Below, in pieces: positions 50,378 to 58,381 of a stretch of DNA of 64,000 nt. The notes below the pieces were generated by a model. The model saw only the letters and a list, made by a program, of their open reading frames with translations, was not told where the DNA came from and did not search any database. The DNA is from Streptomyces tubercidicus. Its GTDB lineage: Bacteria; Actinomycetota; Actinomycetes; Streptomycetales; Streptomycetaceae. The stretch lies in assembly GCF_027497495.1 (NCBI RefSeq), contig NZ_CP114205.1, forward strand, positions 5,208,001 to 5,272,000, written 5' to 3'. The position numbers and the translations under genes are program-made. Position 1 is the first letter of the stretch; every line of letters starts with the position of its first letter.

Positions 50378-50791
50378 TCAGCCGTAGATCAGGCGGCGCA
50401 GCTGGCGGGTCGAGAGATCGGGTGGCGCCACGGCGCGGTGCGGCATCTCGTGGCGGATCCGTTCGAAGATCGCCTCGTTGCGCAGTCCCTGGGACTGCAG
50501 CTCGCGATGGCGACGGCGGACGAATTCCTCCGTGGTCTCGTCGAAGTACGCCAGCACGTCCAGCACCACCCGGGCGGCCTCACCGCGCTGCAGCGGTGTG
50601 CTGCGCACCAGGTGGTCCACCAGGTCTTCGTGCGGCGCTTCAGCGCTGCGGTGACGGCGTTCGAGCACCCGTAGATACTGCGGGGCGGCGCGAAGAATCG
50701 CAAGAAATCTGCCCGATAGCGGGCAGGTCCCCGGTTTGGCGGCTGGAAAGTGGTCTGAACCTTGACCGGAATCAAGGCTCACGGTACGCAT
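50378..50791 (-). CDS. Conserved small protein upstream of glmS, unknown
   Basis: The protein has 137 residues; the ATG at 50791 is weakly supported and GTG at 50782 is an alternative. The C-terminal 90 residues form a helical domain: HEDLVDHLVRSTPLQRGEAA, VLDVLAYFDETTEEFVRRRH, NEAIFERIRHEMPHRA and a final STRQLRRLIYG. This pattern recurs in Streptomyces genes near glmS and hexosaminidase. There is no signal or membrane segment. It is probably transcribed with glmS. A DasR-like site lies inside its start region. The function is unknown. Confidence 0.8.
   Translation of the reverse strand: MRTVSLDSGQGSDHFPAAKPGTCPLSGRFLAILRAAPQYLRVLERRHRSAEAPHEDLVDHLVRSTPLQRGEAARVVLDVLAYFDETTEEFVRRRHRELQSQGLRNEAIFERIRHEMPHRAVAPPDLSTRQLRRLIYG
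50749..50764. promoter_or_regulatory. DasR-like (dre) operator candidate upstream of the hexosaminidase gene
   Basis: AGTGGTCTGAACCTTG matches the core TGGTCT..ACC of the dre element (TGGTCTAGACCA) and lies 94 bases upstream of the hexosaminidase start codon. DasR controls chitin and GlcNAc genes in Streptomyces, and hexosaminidase is a known kind of target. Location and core match support it, but the outer half is imperfect. Confidence 0.45.
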
Positions 50792-50857
50792 GGTCACGTT
50801 TCGGTCGCTCCATGCCATGCACCACGCCATGCACGAGGTTCGCCGAAGGGACCGTCG

Positions 50858-52462
50858 ATGAGACGACGCAGACTGCTGTTCTCGCTGCTGCTGGTCGCGG
50901 CGGCGGGGCTGGGGACCGCCGCCGTACCGCCACCGGGCGCCGCGGGGGCCGCTCCCCGGGCCGCCACCCCGCTGGACCGGGTGATCCCCGCGCCCGCCTC
51001 CGTACGCGGCGGCGGGGACGCGTACACCCTCGGTGACCGCACCCGGATCCGGGTGCCCGGCGGCTCCGGGGAGGCCAAGCGGATCGCCGGCTATCTGGCG
51101 GGGCTGCTGCGGCCCGCCACCGGACTCGCCCTCCCCGTCACCACCAAGGACGGCCGGGACGGCATCGTCCTCCGGCTCGGCGGCAGCGGTACCGGCGGGC
51201 TGGGCGCCGAGGGCTACCGGCTGACCTCCGACGGCCGTGCGGTCACCCTCAGCGCCGCCCGCCCGGCCGGCCTCTTCCACGCCGTCCAGACGCTGCGCCA
51301 GCTGCTGCCCGCCGACGCGGAGCGGCAGCGCGCCCGGCGCGGGCCCTGGCGGATCGCCGGCGGCACCATCACCGACTCCCCGCGCTACGGCTACCGGGGC
51401 GCGATGCTCGATGTCTCCCGGCACTTCTTCACCGTGGCGCAGGTCAAGCGGTATATCGACCAGCTCGCGATGTACAAGATCAACCGGCTGCATCTGCATC
51501 TCTCGGACGACCAGGGCTGGCGGCTCGCCATCAAGTCCTGGCCGCGGCTGGCGACGTACGGCGGCTCCACCCAGGTCGGCGGCGGCCGCGGCGGCTACTA
51601 CACCCAGGACGACTACCGCGAGATCATCCGCTATGCCGCGTCCCGCTATCTGACCGTCGTCCCCGAGATCGACATGCCGGGCCACACCAACGCCGCGCTG
51701 GCCTCGTACGCGCCGCTCAACTGCAACGGCCAGGCACCGCCGCTCTACACGGGCACCGAGGTCGGCTTCAGCTCCCTGTGTGTGCCGAAGCGGGAGACCT
51801 ACGACTTCGTGGACGATGTCATCCGGGAGCTGGCGGCCCTGACGCCCGGCCGCTACCTCCACATCGGCGGCGACGAGGCGCACTCCACCAGCCATGCGGA
51901 CTATGTGGCCTTCATGGACAAGGTGCAGCCGGTGGTCGCCAAGTACGGCAAGACCGTGGTCGGCTGGCACCAGCTGACCGGCGCGCACCCGGCCAAGGGC
52001 GCCGCCGCGCAGTACTGGGGCTACGACAAGACGGGCGCGGCGGAGCGGCAGCAGGTCGCCGACGCCGCCCGGAACGGCACCCGGCTGATCCTCTCGCCCG
52101 CCGACCGCGCCTACCTCGACATGAAGTACGACAAGGACACGCCGCTGGGCCTGTCCTGGGCCGGCTATGTCGACACCAGGCGCTCCTACGACTGGGACCC
52201 GGGCAGCTACCTCCAGGGCGCGCCCGCGGGCTCGATTCTCGGCGTCGAGGCCCCATTGTGGACGGAGACCCTCAAGACCTCCGCGGACATCGAGTACATG
52301 GCCTTCCCGCGGCTGCCCGGCATCGCGGAGCTGGGCTGGTCCCCGGCGAGCAGCCACGACTGGGACGACTACAAGGTGCGGCTGGCCGCCCAGGGGCCGC
52401 GCTGGGACGCGCTGGGCATGAACTACCACCGCGCACCGGAGGTGCCCTGGCCCGCGCGGTGA
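50858..52462 (+). CDS. Secreted GH20 beta-N-acetylhexosaminidase
   Basis: The protein has 534 residues from ATG after AAGGGACCGTCG. A Sec signal (about 1-30, RRRRLLFSLLLVAAAGLGTA) leads into a GH20b domain and then the catalytic barrel: YGYRGAMLDVSRHFFTVAQV, NRLHLHLSDDQGWRLAIKSW, TVVPEIDMPGHTNAAL and the acid/base pair in RYLHIGGDEAHSTSHADYV (Asp-Glu). WTETLKTSADIEYMAFPRLP is also conserved. It releases GlcNAc from chitin oligomers outside the cell. With the GH18 protein and glmS nearby, the region serves amino-sugar supply. A DasR-like site lies upstream. Confidence 0.95.
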   Translation: MRRRRLLFSLLLVAAAGLGTAAVPPPGAAGAAPRAATPLDRVIPAPASVRGGGDAYTLGDRTRIRVPGGSGEAKRIAGYLAGLLRPATGLALPVTTKDGRDGIVLRLGGSGTGGLGAEGYRLTSDGRAVTLSAARPAGLFHAVQTLRQLLPADAERQRARRGPWRIAGGTITDSPRYGYRGAMLDVSRHFFTVAQVKRYIDQLAMYKINRLHLHLSDDQGWRLAIKSWPRLATYGGSTQVGGGRGGYYTQDDYREIIRYAASRYLTVVPEIDMPGHTNAALASYAPLNCNGQAPPLYTGTEVGFSSLCVPKRETYDFVDDVIRELAALTPGRYLHIGGDEAHSTSHADYVAFMDKVQPVVAKYGKTVVGWHQLTGAHPAKGAAAQYWGYDKTGAAERQQVADAARNGTRLILSPADRAYLDMKYDKDTPLGLSWAGYVDTRRSYDWDPGSYLQGAPAGSILGVEAPLWTETLKTSADIEYMAFPRLPGIAELGWSPASSHDWDDYKVRLAAQGPRWDALGMNYHRAPEVPWPAR

Positions 52463-52467
52463 GACGG

Positions 52468-52499
52468 CCGTGCCGGGCGTCCTCGGACGCCCGGCACGG
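52468..52499. terminator. Bidirectional terminator between hexosaminidase gene and the methylisoborneol operon
   Basis: A perfect 15-bp stem (CCGTGCCGGGCGTCC with complement) and 2-base loop lie between two convergent stops, 5 bases after one and 12 bases before the other. Confidence 0.88.
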
Positions 52500-52510
52500 T
52501 CTCCCGGTCC

Positions 52511-53386
52511 TCAGACCCGGTCGGCGGCGATCAGCAGATACTGGAAGCTGCCGTTGCGGTACGCGGTCAGGAAGGTGTCCTCGATCCCCGTGACCAGGTG
52601 GTCGGCCTCCCGGCGCAACTCCCAGTACGGGAGCGCGGCTTCGGTGAGATCCTCGACGTGCACGGGGACCAGCCGGTTGCGGGCCATCGCGCGGAAGTAC
52701 TCCGATCGCGGGTGGATATCGCAGATGTAGTGGGCGTTGATCAGCGACACCTCGCGGGAGGCCCGCCCGTAGGTGTCGTTGTAGCAGCCGGTGATCGTGA
52801 CATACCGTCCACCGCGCCGCAGCAGCCGCGCGTGCTCGGCGAACAGCAGGTCCAGCTCGACATACATGCTGGACTCGTTGTTCCAGGACGCCGCGTACGC
52901 CCCCGAGGTGAAGCCGGTGTCGAGCATATTGCGGTGGTGGTAGCGCACCTTGTCGTCGATACCGCGCTTACGGGCCTGCGCGTTGGCGAAGTCGGCCTGC
53001 TTGGCGGAGATCGTGGCCCCGTCGGTGTGACAGCCGTGCCGCAGATGCGCGACCACGCTGCCGCCGCCGCGGCCGCACCCGGCGTCGAAGACCCGGTCGG
53101 TGGGGGAGAGGTCGCCGAGGCGGGAGGCGAGCAGCTCGGCCTGGGCGTGTTCCAGCCGGTGCAGTTCGCCGGTGATCCGCTCCCGGCGCCGGACGGGGTC
53201 CGGCTCGTTCAGCACCGACCGGTCGGCCTCCCCGATGCCGTAGTGGTGGTGGTACAGGTCGTCGATCTTGCCGAGTTCGAGGTTGACCGGGTTTTCCTCG
53301 GCGTTCCAGTAGTCCGCGACCCGGGACTGGTACGTGGACTGGGTCGGCACCGGTGTGCGGGCGGTGTCGGCGTGAGCGATGGACAA
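52511..53386 (-). CDS. Geranyl diphosphate 2-C-methyltransferase
   Basis: The protein has 291 residues from a TTG start at 53386, with AAGGAG six bases upstream; earlier in-frame codons lie in the cyclase gap and are unlike the family. The SAM site is DRVFDAGCGRGGGSVVAHLR, with YYNAEENP-like YWNAEENPVNLELGKIDDLY at the N-terminus, ATISAKQADFANAQARKRG and RASREVSLINAHYICDIHPR. It methylates geranyl diphosphate at C2 to give the C11 precursor of 2-methylisoborneol. It is the third gene of the operon with the encapsulin shell and the cyclase (32-base gap). Confidence 0.94.
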   Translation of the reverse strand: MSIAHADTARTPVPTQSTYQSRVADYWNAEENPVNLELGKIDDLYHHHYGIGEADRSVLNEPDPVRRRERITGELHRLEHAQAELLASRLGDLSPTDRVFDAGCGRGGGSVVAHLRHGCHTDGATISAKQADFANAQARKRGIDDKVRYHHRNMLDTGFTSGAYAASWNNESSMYVELDLLFAEHARLLRRGGRYVTITGCYNDTYGRASREVSLINAHYICDIHPRSEYFRAMARNRLVPVHVEDLTEAALPYWELRREADHLVTGIEDTFLTAYRNGSFQYLLIAADRV

Positions 53387-53418
53387 CGGTGGCTCCTTGC
53401 TGTGCTGCGCGGATCGGT

Positions 53419-54480
53419 CTACCAGTAATGGGGCAGGTGGTAGCGGTCGGTGTTGGTGGCGTGCCACTCGTGGTTGCCGGACACCCAGTCGGCGAGGCCC
53501 CGGACATACCGTTCGAGGAGGGGGGAGAGGGCGGCCAGCGGGGCCGACTCCGTCTCGAACGCCTCCATGACCCGGTTGTGGATCTCGACGCTCTTCAGGT
53601 AGGCGGCCTTCAGACCGCGCTTGTCGTTGGCGGCCACCACCTGGGGCAGGTTCAGATGGTCCGGGTCACTCGCCAGCTCCTTGGTGAAGGAGTACAGGTC
53701 GTTGACGATGGTGGTGGCGTTGCAGGCCAGCGCGGTGACCCGCTGGACCTCGGGGCGGGCGTAGAGCGCCTCGGGCAGTTCGTAGCCGTCCACGGCGTCG
53801 ACGATCGACAGACACGGACGGAAGTTGTTGAACTGCCGCATGACCAGGTACTCCCAGACCCGCGGCGCATGCCGGGTCTCCGCCCAGGCGGCCTCGGCGA
53901 GATAGCCGAGGTGCAGCCGGGCGATGTCCTGGACGAAGCGGTCTGCCTGGCTGGGGGTGGCGAGCGCCGCGTAGTCCTTCAGGGCCCAGTGGTAGGAACG
54001 CAGCGGGCCGTCGGCCTGCACGCCCTGGCGCCACTCCGCCTCCAGTTCGGGGGTGCCGTGGAACGGGTCGAGGGCCGACTGGGCCATGATCAGCCGGCCG
54101 CCCAGGCCACGGTGCGCGCCGCCCTTGCCCTCGTCCTCCTCGCAGTAGCAGGTGTCGACGATGTTCTCGGCCAGCAGCAGCTTGCCCGCGACGGTGAGGC
54201 GGTCGAGGTCGGCCGCCCCGGGATGCTGCAGTGCGACCGCCCGCCCGAACTGGAACTGGGTGAAGTCCCCGCTCCACTGCGCGGGGAACAGATCCAGCTG
54301 ACGGGCCCAGGTCTCCAGCCTGCGGTCGACCTCCGCGGCCGTTTCGGGGTCGGCGGGGGCGGCGGGCCGGTATCTCAGCCCGGGGACGGCTCCGCCGGGG
54401 CGCCGGGTGCGCAGGGTCCGGGCGAGGTTCGGCGGGCCGGGCAGCGCATACGCGGCGGCGGGGTTCGGGGGCGTGCTCAT
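53419..54480 (-). CDS. 2-methylisoborneol synthase (terpene cyclase), short N-terminus
   Basis: The protein has 353 residues from ATG at 54480. Class I cyclase motifs: the Asp-rich site reads NIVDTCYCEEDEGKGG, where S. coelicolor has DDCYCED without the insertion, and the NSE triad is TTIVNDLYSFTKELASD. LGYLAEAAWAET and QFNNFRPCLSIVD are family hallmarks. The Pro-rich, disordered N-terminal arm is only about 45 residues before the catalytic part; known homologues carry about 120. That arm directs packing into the encapsulin shell in other systems, so loading may differ here. It is 19 bases after the shell gene and makes the earthy-odour terpenoid 2-methylisoborneol or a close relative. Confidence 0.92.
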   Translation of the reverse strand: MSTPPNPAAAYALPGPPNLARTLRTRRPGGAVPGLRYRPAAPADPETAAEVDRRLETWARQLDLFPAQWSGDFTQFQFGRAVALQHPGAADLDRLTVAGKLLLAENIVDTCYCEEDEGKGGAHRGLGGRLIMAQSALDPFHGTPELEAEWRQGVQADGPLRSYHWALKDYAALATPSQADRFVQDIARLHLGYLAEAAWAETRHAPRVWEYLVMRQFNNFRPCLSIVDAVDGYELPEALYARPEVQRVTALACNATTIVNDLYSFTKELASDPDHLNLPQVVAANDKRGLKAAYLKSVEIHNRVMEAFETESAPLAALSPLLERYVRGLADWVSGNHEWHATNTDRYHLPHYW

Positions 54481-54499
54481 GGTTCGGGACTCCACCTGG

Positions 54500-55942
54500 T
54501 CAGTCGGCGCTCCGGCCGGTCTGGACGTTCTCCAGGACTCCGACGGCGTCGGGCACGAGGATGGCCAGTGAGTAGTAGGCGGTGACGAGGTAGCTGATGA
54601 CGGCGGCCGGGTCGATGCCCATGAACCGGACGTTCAGGCCGGGTTGGTACTCCTCGGGGATGCCGGTCTGGTGCAGACCGACCACTCCCTGGTCCGCCTC
54701 GCCGGTACGCAGCGCGAGGATGCTGCTGGTCTGTGTGTCGCTGATCGGGATCTTGCCGCAGGGGTAGATCGGGACGCCGCGCCAGGCGGGCACCTCGTGC
54801 CCGTCGACGGTCGCCGTGCCCGGCACCAGACCGCGCTTGTTGCACTGCCGGAAGAAGGCGGCGATCGCCTTCGGGTGGGCCAGGAACAGCCGGGTCTTGC
54901 GGCGCATGGACAGCAGCTCGTCCATGTCGTCGGGGGTGGGCGGGCCGGTGTAGGTGCTGATGCGATGGCCGTAGTCGGCGTTGTGCAGCAGGCCGAACTC
55001 CCGGTTGTTGACCAGCTCCCACTCCTGGCGCTCGCGGATCTCCTCGACGGTGAGCCGGAGTTGCTGCTGGGTCTGGTCCATCGGGTCGTTGTAGAGGTCG
55101 GCGACCCGGCTGTGGACCCGCAGCACGGTCTGGGTCAGCGAGAGCTCGTACTCGCGCGGGGCGAGGTCGTAGTCGACGAAGCCGCTCGACAGCGTCGGCT
55201 CGCCGACGTGCCCCGCCCGCACCGGCACCTCCGCCTCGCCCTTGCGGTTCATCGGGCGCTGCTGCCGCTCCGCGTACGCCGACAGATGGGCGGCCAGGGA
55301 CGGCGCCCGGTCGGTGAACTCCCGGACCACGTCCCAGGGCAGCGCCATCACGACGCCGGCCGTTTCGGCCCGGACCGAGCTCAGCCACCGGGGGTCGGGC
55401 CGGCCGATCGCCTCGTCCCCCATCTGGTCGCCGTCCGTGACGACGCCGATGACCTCCTCCTCGCCGTACTTGCCGACCGTGTAGCGGGCGAAACGGCCGT
55501 GTACGACGAGGTACGCCTCGGTGGTGGGCTGCCCGGCCTCGAACAGGACCTGGCCGGCCCGGACCTCCCGCACCCGGAAGCGGCCGGCGAGTTCCTTGAG
55601 GACCTCGGTGTCGGAGTAGCCGCGCAGGGCCGGGAGTTCGGTGAGCGTCTGCGGGATCACCCGGATGTCGTCCGCGCCGTTCTGCTCGAACTGGACCCGA
55701 CCCCGGCCGACACGGAGCTGCAGCCGCCGGTTGACCCGGTAGGCGCCGCCCTTGACGTCCACCCAGGGCAGCGTCTTCAGCAGCCATCGGGAGGTGATGG
55801 CCTGCATCTGGGGCTCGGACTTGGTGGTGGTCGCCAGCTGGCGCGCGGCCTGGGTGCTGAGGCTGGTGAGCGCGCTGTCGGCGGGTGCTGCGAGCGCGGG
55901 CTCGTCGGAGGTGGAACCGGTGACGCTGTCCGGTACGGACAC
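54500..55942 (-). CDS. Family 2B encapsulin shell protein with cyclic-nucleotide-binding domain
   Basis: The protein has 480 residues from GTG at 55942 after GGGAGGGAAA. An N-terminal arm and HK97-type shell fold (LTSLSTQAARQLATTTKSEP, RWLLKTLPWVDVKGGAYRVN) are split by a cyclic-nucleotide-binding domain (about 95-215: FRVREVRAGQVLFEAGQPTT, GEEEVIGVVTDGDQMGDEAI). The shell resumes with SLTQTVLRVHSRVADLYNDP, REFGLLHNADYGHRISTYTG and PIYPCGKIPISDTQTSSILA. Formerly annotated as Crp-type regulators, these proteins assemble into nanocompartments holding the terpene cyclase. It is the first gene of the operon. The ligand of the inserted domain is unknown. Confidence 0.92.
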   Translation of the reverse strand: MSVPDSVTGSTSDEPALAAPADSALTSLSTQAARQLATTTKSEPQMQAITSRWLLKTLPWVDVKGGAYRVNRRLQLRVGRGRVQFEQNGADDIRVIPQTLTELPALRGYSDTEVLKELAGRFRVREVRAGQVLFEAGQPTTEAYLVVHGRFARYTVGKYGEEEVIGVVTDGDQMGDEAIGRPDPRWLSSVRAETAGVVMALPWDVVREFTDRAPSLAAHLSAYAERQQRPMNRKGEAEVPVRAGHVGEPTLSSGFVDYDLAPREYELSLTQTVLRVHSRVADLYNDPMDQTQQQLRLTVEEIRERQEWELVNNREFGLLHNADYGHRISTYTGPPTPDDMDELLSMRRKTRLFLAHPKAIAAFFRQCNKRGLVPGTATVDGHEVPAWRGVPIYPCGKIPISDTQTSSILALRTGEADQGVVGLHQTGIPEEYQPGLNVRFMGIDPAAVISYLVTAYYSLAILVPDAVGVLENVQTGRSAD

Positions 55943-56219
55943 TTTCCCTCCCGGGACATGAACAGACGTGAGCAGAACGGCCGCTGATGATCAAAGTGGC
56001 CGTGTGCAGGAGCAAGCCAAACAGGAGGGAGCGCGCGCCGGTACGGCGTGAAAGGGGGCGGCTTCGCAGCCGGACGTCATAAACCCCGGAGCGATGCATA
56101 CGGATCATGGTTGTGCGCCCGCGCGCCCTTGGGCCAGGGCATGCTCCGTACGCACGGGGGTATGGGCGCGGCCGCGCACGGGCGCTCCAGGGGAGCCCGC
56201 TGTCACCCCGTACACCACA
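55943..56219. other. Promoter region of the methylisoborneol operon
   Basis: With the adjoining terminator, 334 bases separate the shell gene from the acyl-CoA dehydrogenase stop. It is AT-richer near 55980-56030 (TGATCAAAGTGGCC). I see no gene and no clear -10/-35 pair. Confidence 0.5.
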
Positions 56220-56255
56220 GTGGCGGCCCGGTCACCGAAGCGACCGGACCGCCAC
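56220..56255 (-). terminator. Terminator of the branched-chain acyl-CoA operon
   Basis: GTGGCGG pairs with CCGCCAC and the inner CCGGTC with GACCGG, around a short loop, 21 bases after the acyl-CoA dehydrogenase stop on the minus strand. Confidence 0.8.
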
Positions 56256-56276
56256 ATCCACTTCTCCGCGCAGCGC

Positions 56277-57434
56277 CTACCCGACGCCCAACTCCCGGGC
56301 GATCAGCATCCGCTGGACCTCGCTGGTGCCCTCGCCGATCTCCAGGATCTTGGCGTCCCGCCACATCCGGGCGACCGGGTACTCGTTCATGAAGCCGTAG
56401 CCGCCGTGGATCTGGGTGGCCTCACGGGCGTTGTCCACCGCGATCTCGGACGAGTAGAGCTTGGCCAGCGCGGCCTCCTTCTTGAACGGTTCGCCGTGCA
56501 CCAGCCGGGAGGCGGCATCGCGCCAGGCCAGCCGGGAGGTGTGGGCGCGCATCTCCATGTCGGCGAGCTTGAACTGGATCGCCTGGTTGCTGCCGATCGC
56601 GCGGCCGAAGGCCCGCCGCTCCTTGGCGTAGCGCACGGACTCGTCCACACAGCCCTGCGCCAGGCCGGTGGCCAGCGCCGCGATGGCGATCCGGCCCTCG
56701 TCGAGGATGCGCAGGAACTGGGCGTAGCCGCGGCCCTCCTCGCCCAGCAGGTTGGCGGCCGGGACCCGGACGCCTGCGAACGACAGCTCGCGGGTGTCCG
56801 AGGCGCTCCAGCCGACCTTGGAGTACGGGGCGCCGACCGTGAAGCCCGGGGTGCCGGAGGGCACGATGATCGAGGAGATCAGCGGGGAGCCGTCGTCTTT
56901 GCGGCCGGTGACGGCGGTGACCGTGACCAGCCCGGTGATGTCCGTACCGGAGTTGGTGATGAAGCACTTGCTGCCATTGATCACCCAGTCCCCGCCGTCC
57001 CGTACGGCGGTCGTCCGGGTCGCGCCCGCGTCCGAGCCGCCGTCCGGTTCGGTGAGGCCGAAGGCGCCGAGCATCTCCCCGCTGCACAGCTTGGGCAGCC
57101 AGGCGCGCTTCTGCTCCTCCGTGCCGAAGTGGTAGACGGGCATGGCGCCCAGGGAGACGCCCGCCTCCAGGGTGATGGCCACCGAGGAGTCGACCCGGGC
57201 CAGCTCCTCCAGGGCGATACCGAGGGCGAGGTAGTCGCCGCCCATCCCGCCGTACTCCTCGGGGAAGGGCAGCCCGAACAGGCCCATCCGGCCCATTTCC
57301 TGCACGATCTCGTACGGGAACGCATGCTGCTCGTAGTACTCGCCGATCTTCGGGGCGACGACGTCGTGCGCGAACGCCTCGACTGTGCGCCGGAGTTCTT
57401 CCAGCTCGGCGGAAAGACGGTGGTCCAGGGACAT
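56277..57434 (-). CDS. acdH: Acyl-CoA dehydrogenase (AcdH-like, branched-chain)
   Basis: The protein has 385 residues from ATG with AAGGAG upstream; the longer frame is unlike the family. MCAD-type fold: FGLPFPEEYGGMGGDYLALG, GAFGLTEPDGGSDAGATRTT, VINGSKCFITNSG, and the catalytic Glu in DAKILEIGEGTSEVQRMLIA. It oxidises an acyl-CoA to 2-enoyl-CoA with FAD, passing electrons to ETF. It ends the operon (carboxylase beta and alpha, HMG-CoA lyase, dehydrogenase). With HMG-CoA lyase and a methylcrotonyl-type carboxylase it fits leucine or isovalerate breakdown; the AcdH name is from S. coelicolor synteny and is an inference. Confidence 0.92.
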   Translation of the reverse strand: MSLDHRLSAELEELRRTVEAFAHDVVAPKIGEYYEQHAFPYEIVQEMGRMGLFGLPFPEEYGGMGGDYLALGIALEELARVDSSVAITLEAGVSLGAMPVYHFGTEEQKRAWLPKLCSGEMLGAFGLTEPDGGSDAGATRTTAVRDGGDWVINGSKCFITNSGTDITGLVTVTAVTGRKDDGSPLISSIIVPSGTPGFTVGAPYSKVGWSASDTRELSFAGVRVPAANLLGEEGRGYAQFLRILDEGRIAIAALATGLAQGCVDESVRYAKERRAFGRAIGSNQAIQFKLADMEMRAHTSRLAWRDAASRLVHGEPFKKEAALAKLYSSEIAVDNAREATQIHGGYGFMNEYPVARMWRDAKILEIGEGTSEVQRMLIARELGVG

Positions 57435-57439
57435 GGGGG

Positions 57440-58381
57440 TCACTCCTTGTGGGAGAGGGCACGGAGGGTTCGGGAGGGGCTCGGCCGGCCCAGGGCCTCG
57501 GCCATCCACACACTGGTGGCGGTCAGGCGGTCCAGGTCGACCCCGGTCTCGATGCCGAGGCCGTGCAGCATCCACACGAGGTCTTCGGTGGCGAGGTTTC
57601 CGGTGGCGCTCTTGGCATACGGGCAGCCGCCGAGGCCGCCCGCCGAGGCGTCGACGGTGGTGACGCCGTGCTGGAGCGCGGCGAAGGTGTTGGCGAGGGC
57701 CTGCCCGTAGGTGTCGTGGAAGTGCACCCCGATACGGGAGGTGGGCACCCCGGCCTCATTGAGGGCGGCCAGCAGGGTCTGCACATGACCGGGGGTGGCC
57801 ACCCCGATGGTGTCGCCCAGGCTCAGTTCGTCGCAGCCCAGATCGAGCAGCTCCCGGCAGACCCGGACGGTCTGCGCGACGGGCACCGGGCCCTCCCAGG
57901 GGTCGCCGAAGCACATCGAGAGATAGCCGCGGACGTGCACCTCGGCGTCCTTGGCCCGCGCGATCACCGGGGCGAACATCGCCAGCGCCTCGTCGACCGT
58001 GCGGTTGAGGTTGGCCTTGGCGAACGACTCGGTGGCGCTGCCGAACACCGCGATCCGGCGGGCGCCCAGGGCGAGCGCCCGGTCCAGCCCGCGCTCGTTG
58101 GGGACCAGCACCGGGAGCCGGTGCGGATCCAGATCGGCCAGCAGCGGGAACAGCTGCTCGGCGTCGGCGAGTTGGGGCACCCACTTGGGGTGGACGAAGC
58201 TGGTGGCCTCCACCGTCGGCAGGCCCGCGGCGGCGAGCCGGTGGATGAACTCCGCCTTGATCTCCGTGGGCACCACGGTCCGCTCGTTCTGCAGGCCGTC
58301 GCGCGCGCCGACCTCATGGATCCGTACCCGGGTGGGCAGGCCCTCCGCGCGGATCTCCATCGGCAGTCCGGCCGCGGTCAT
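57440..58381 (-). CDS. hmgL: Hydroxymethylglutaryl-CoA lyase
   Basis: The protein has 313 residues. The ATG overlaps the biotin carboxylase stop (TGATG). HMGL-like barrel: RIHEVGARDGLQNERTVVPT, VEATSFVHPKWVPQLADAEQ, YLSMCFGDPWEGPV, LGDTIGVATPGHVQTLLAAL and the catalytic Cys loop in DASAGGLGGCPYAKSATGN. It splits HMG-CoA to acetyl-CoA and acetoacetate, the last step of leucine degradation. The 5-base gap to the dehydrogenase gene confirms operon structure. Confidence 0.95.
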   Translation of the reverse strand: MTAAGLPMEIRAEGLPTRVRIHEVGARDGLQNERTVVPTEIKAEFIHRLAAAGLPTVEATSFVHPKWVPQLADAEQLFPLLADLDPHRLPVLVPNERGLDRALALGARRIAVFGSATESFAKANLNRTVDEALAMFAPVIARAKDAEVHVRGYLSMCFGDPWEGPVPVAQTVRVCRELLDLGCDELSLGDTIGVATPGHVQTLLAALNEAGVPTSRIGVHFHDTYGQALANTFAALQHGVTTVDASAGGLGGCPYAKSATGNLATEDLVWMLHGLGIETGVDLDRLTATSVWMAEALGRPSPSRTLRALSHKE

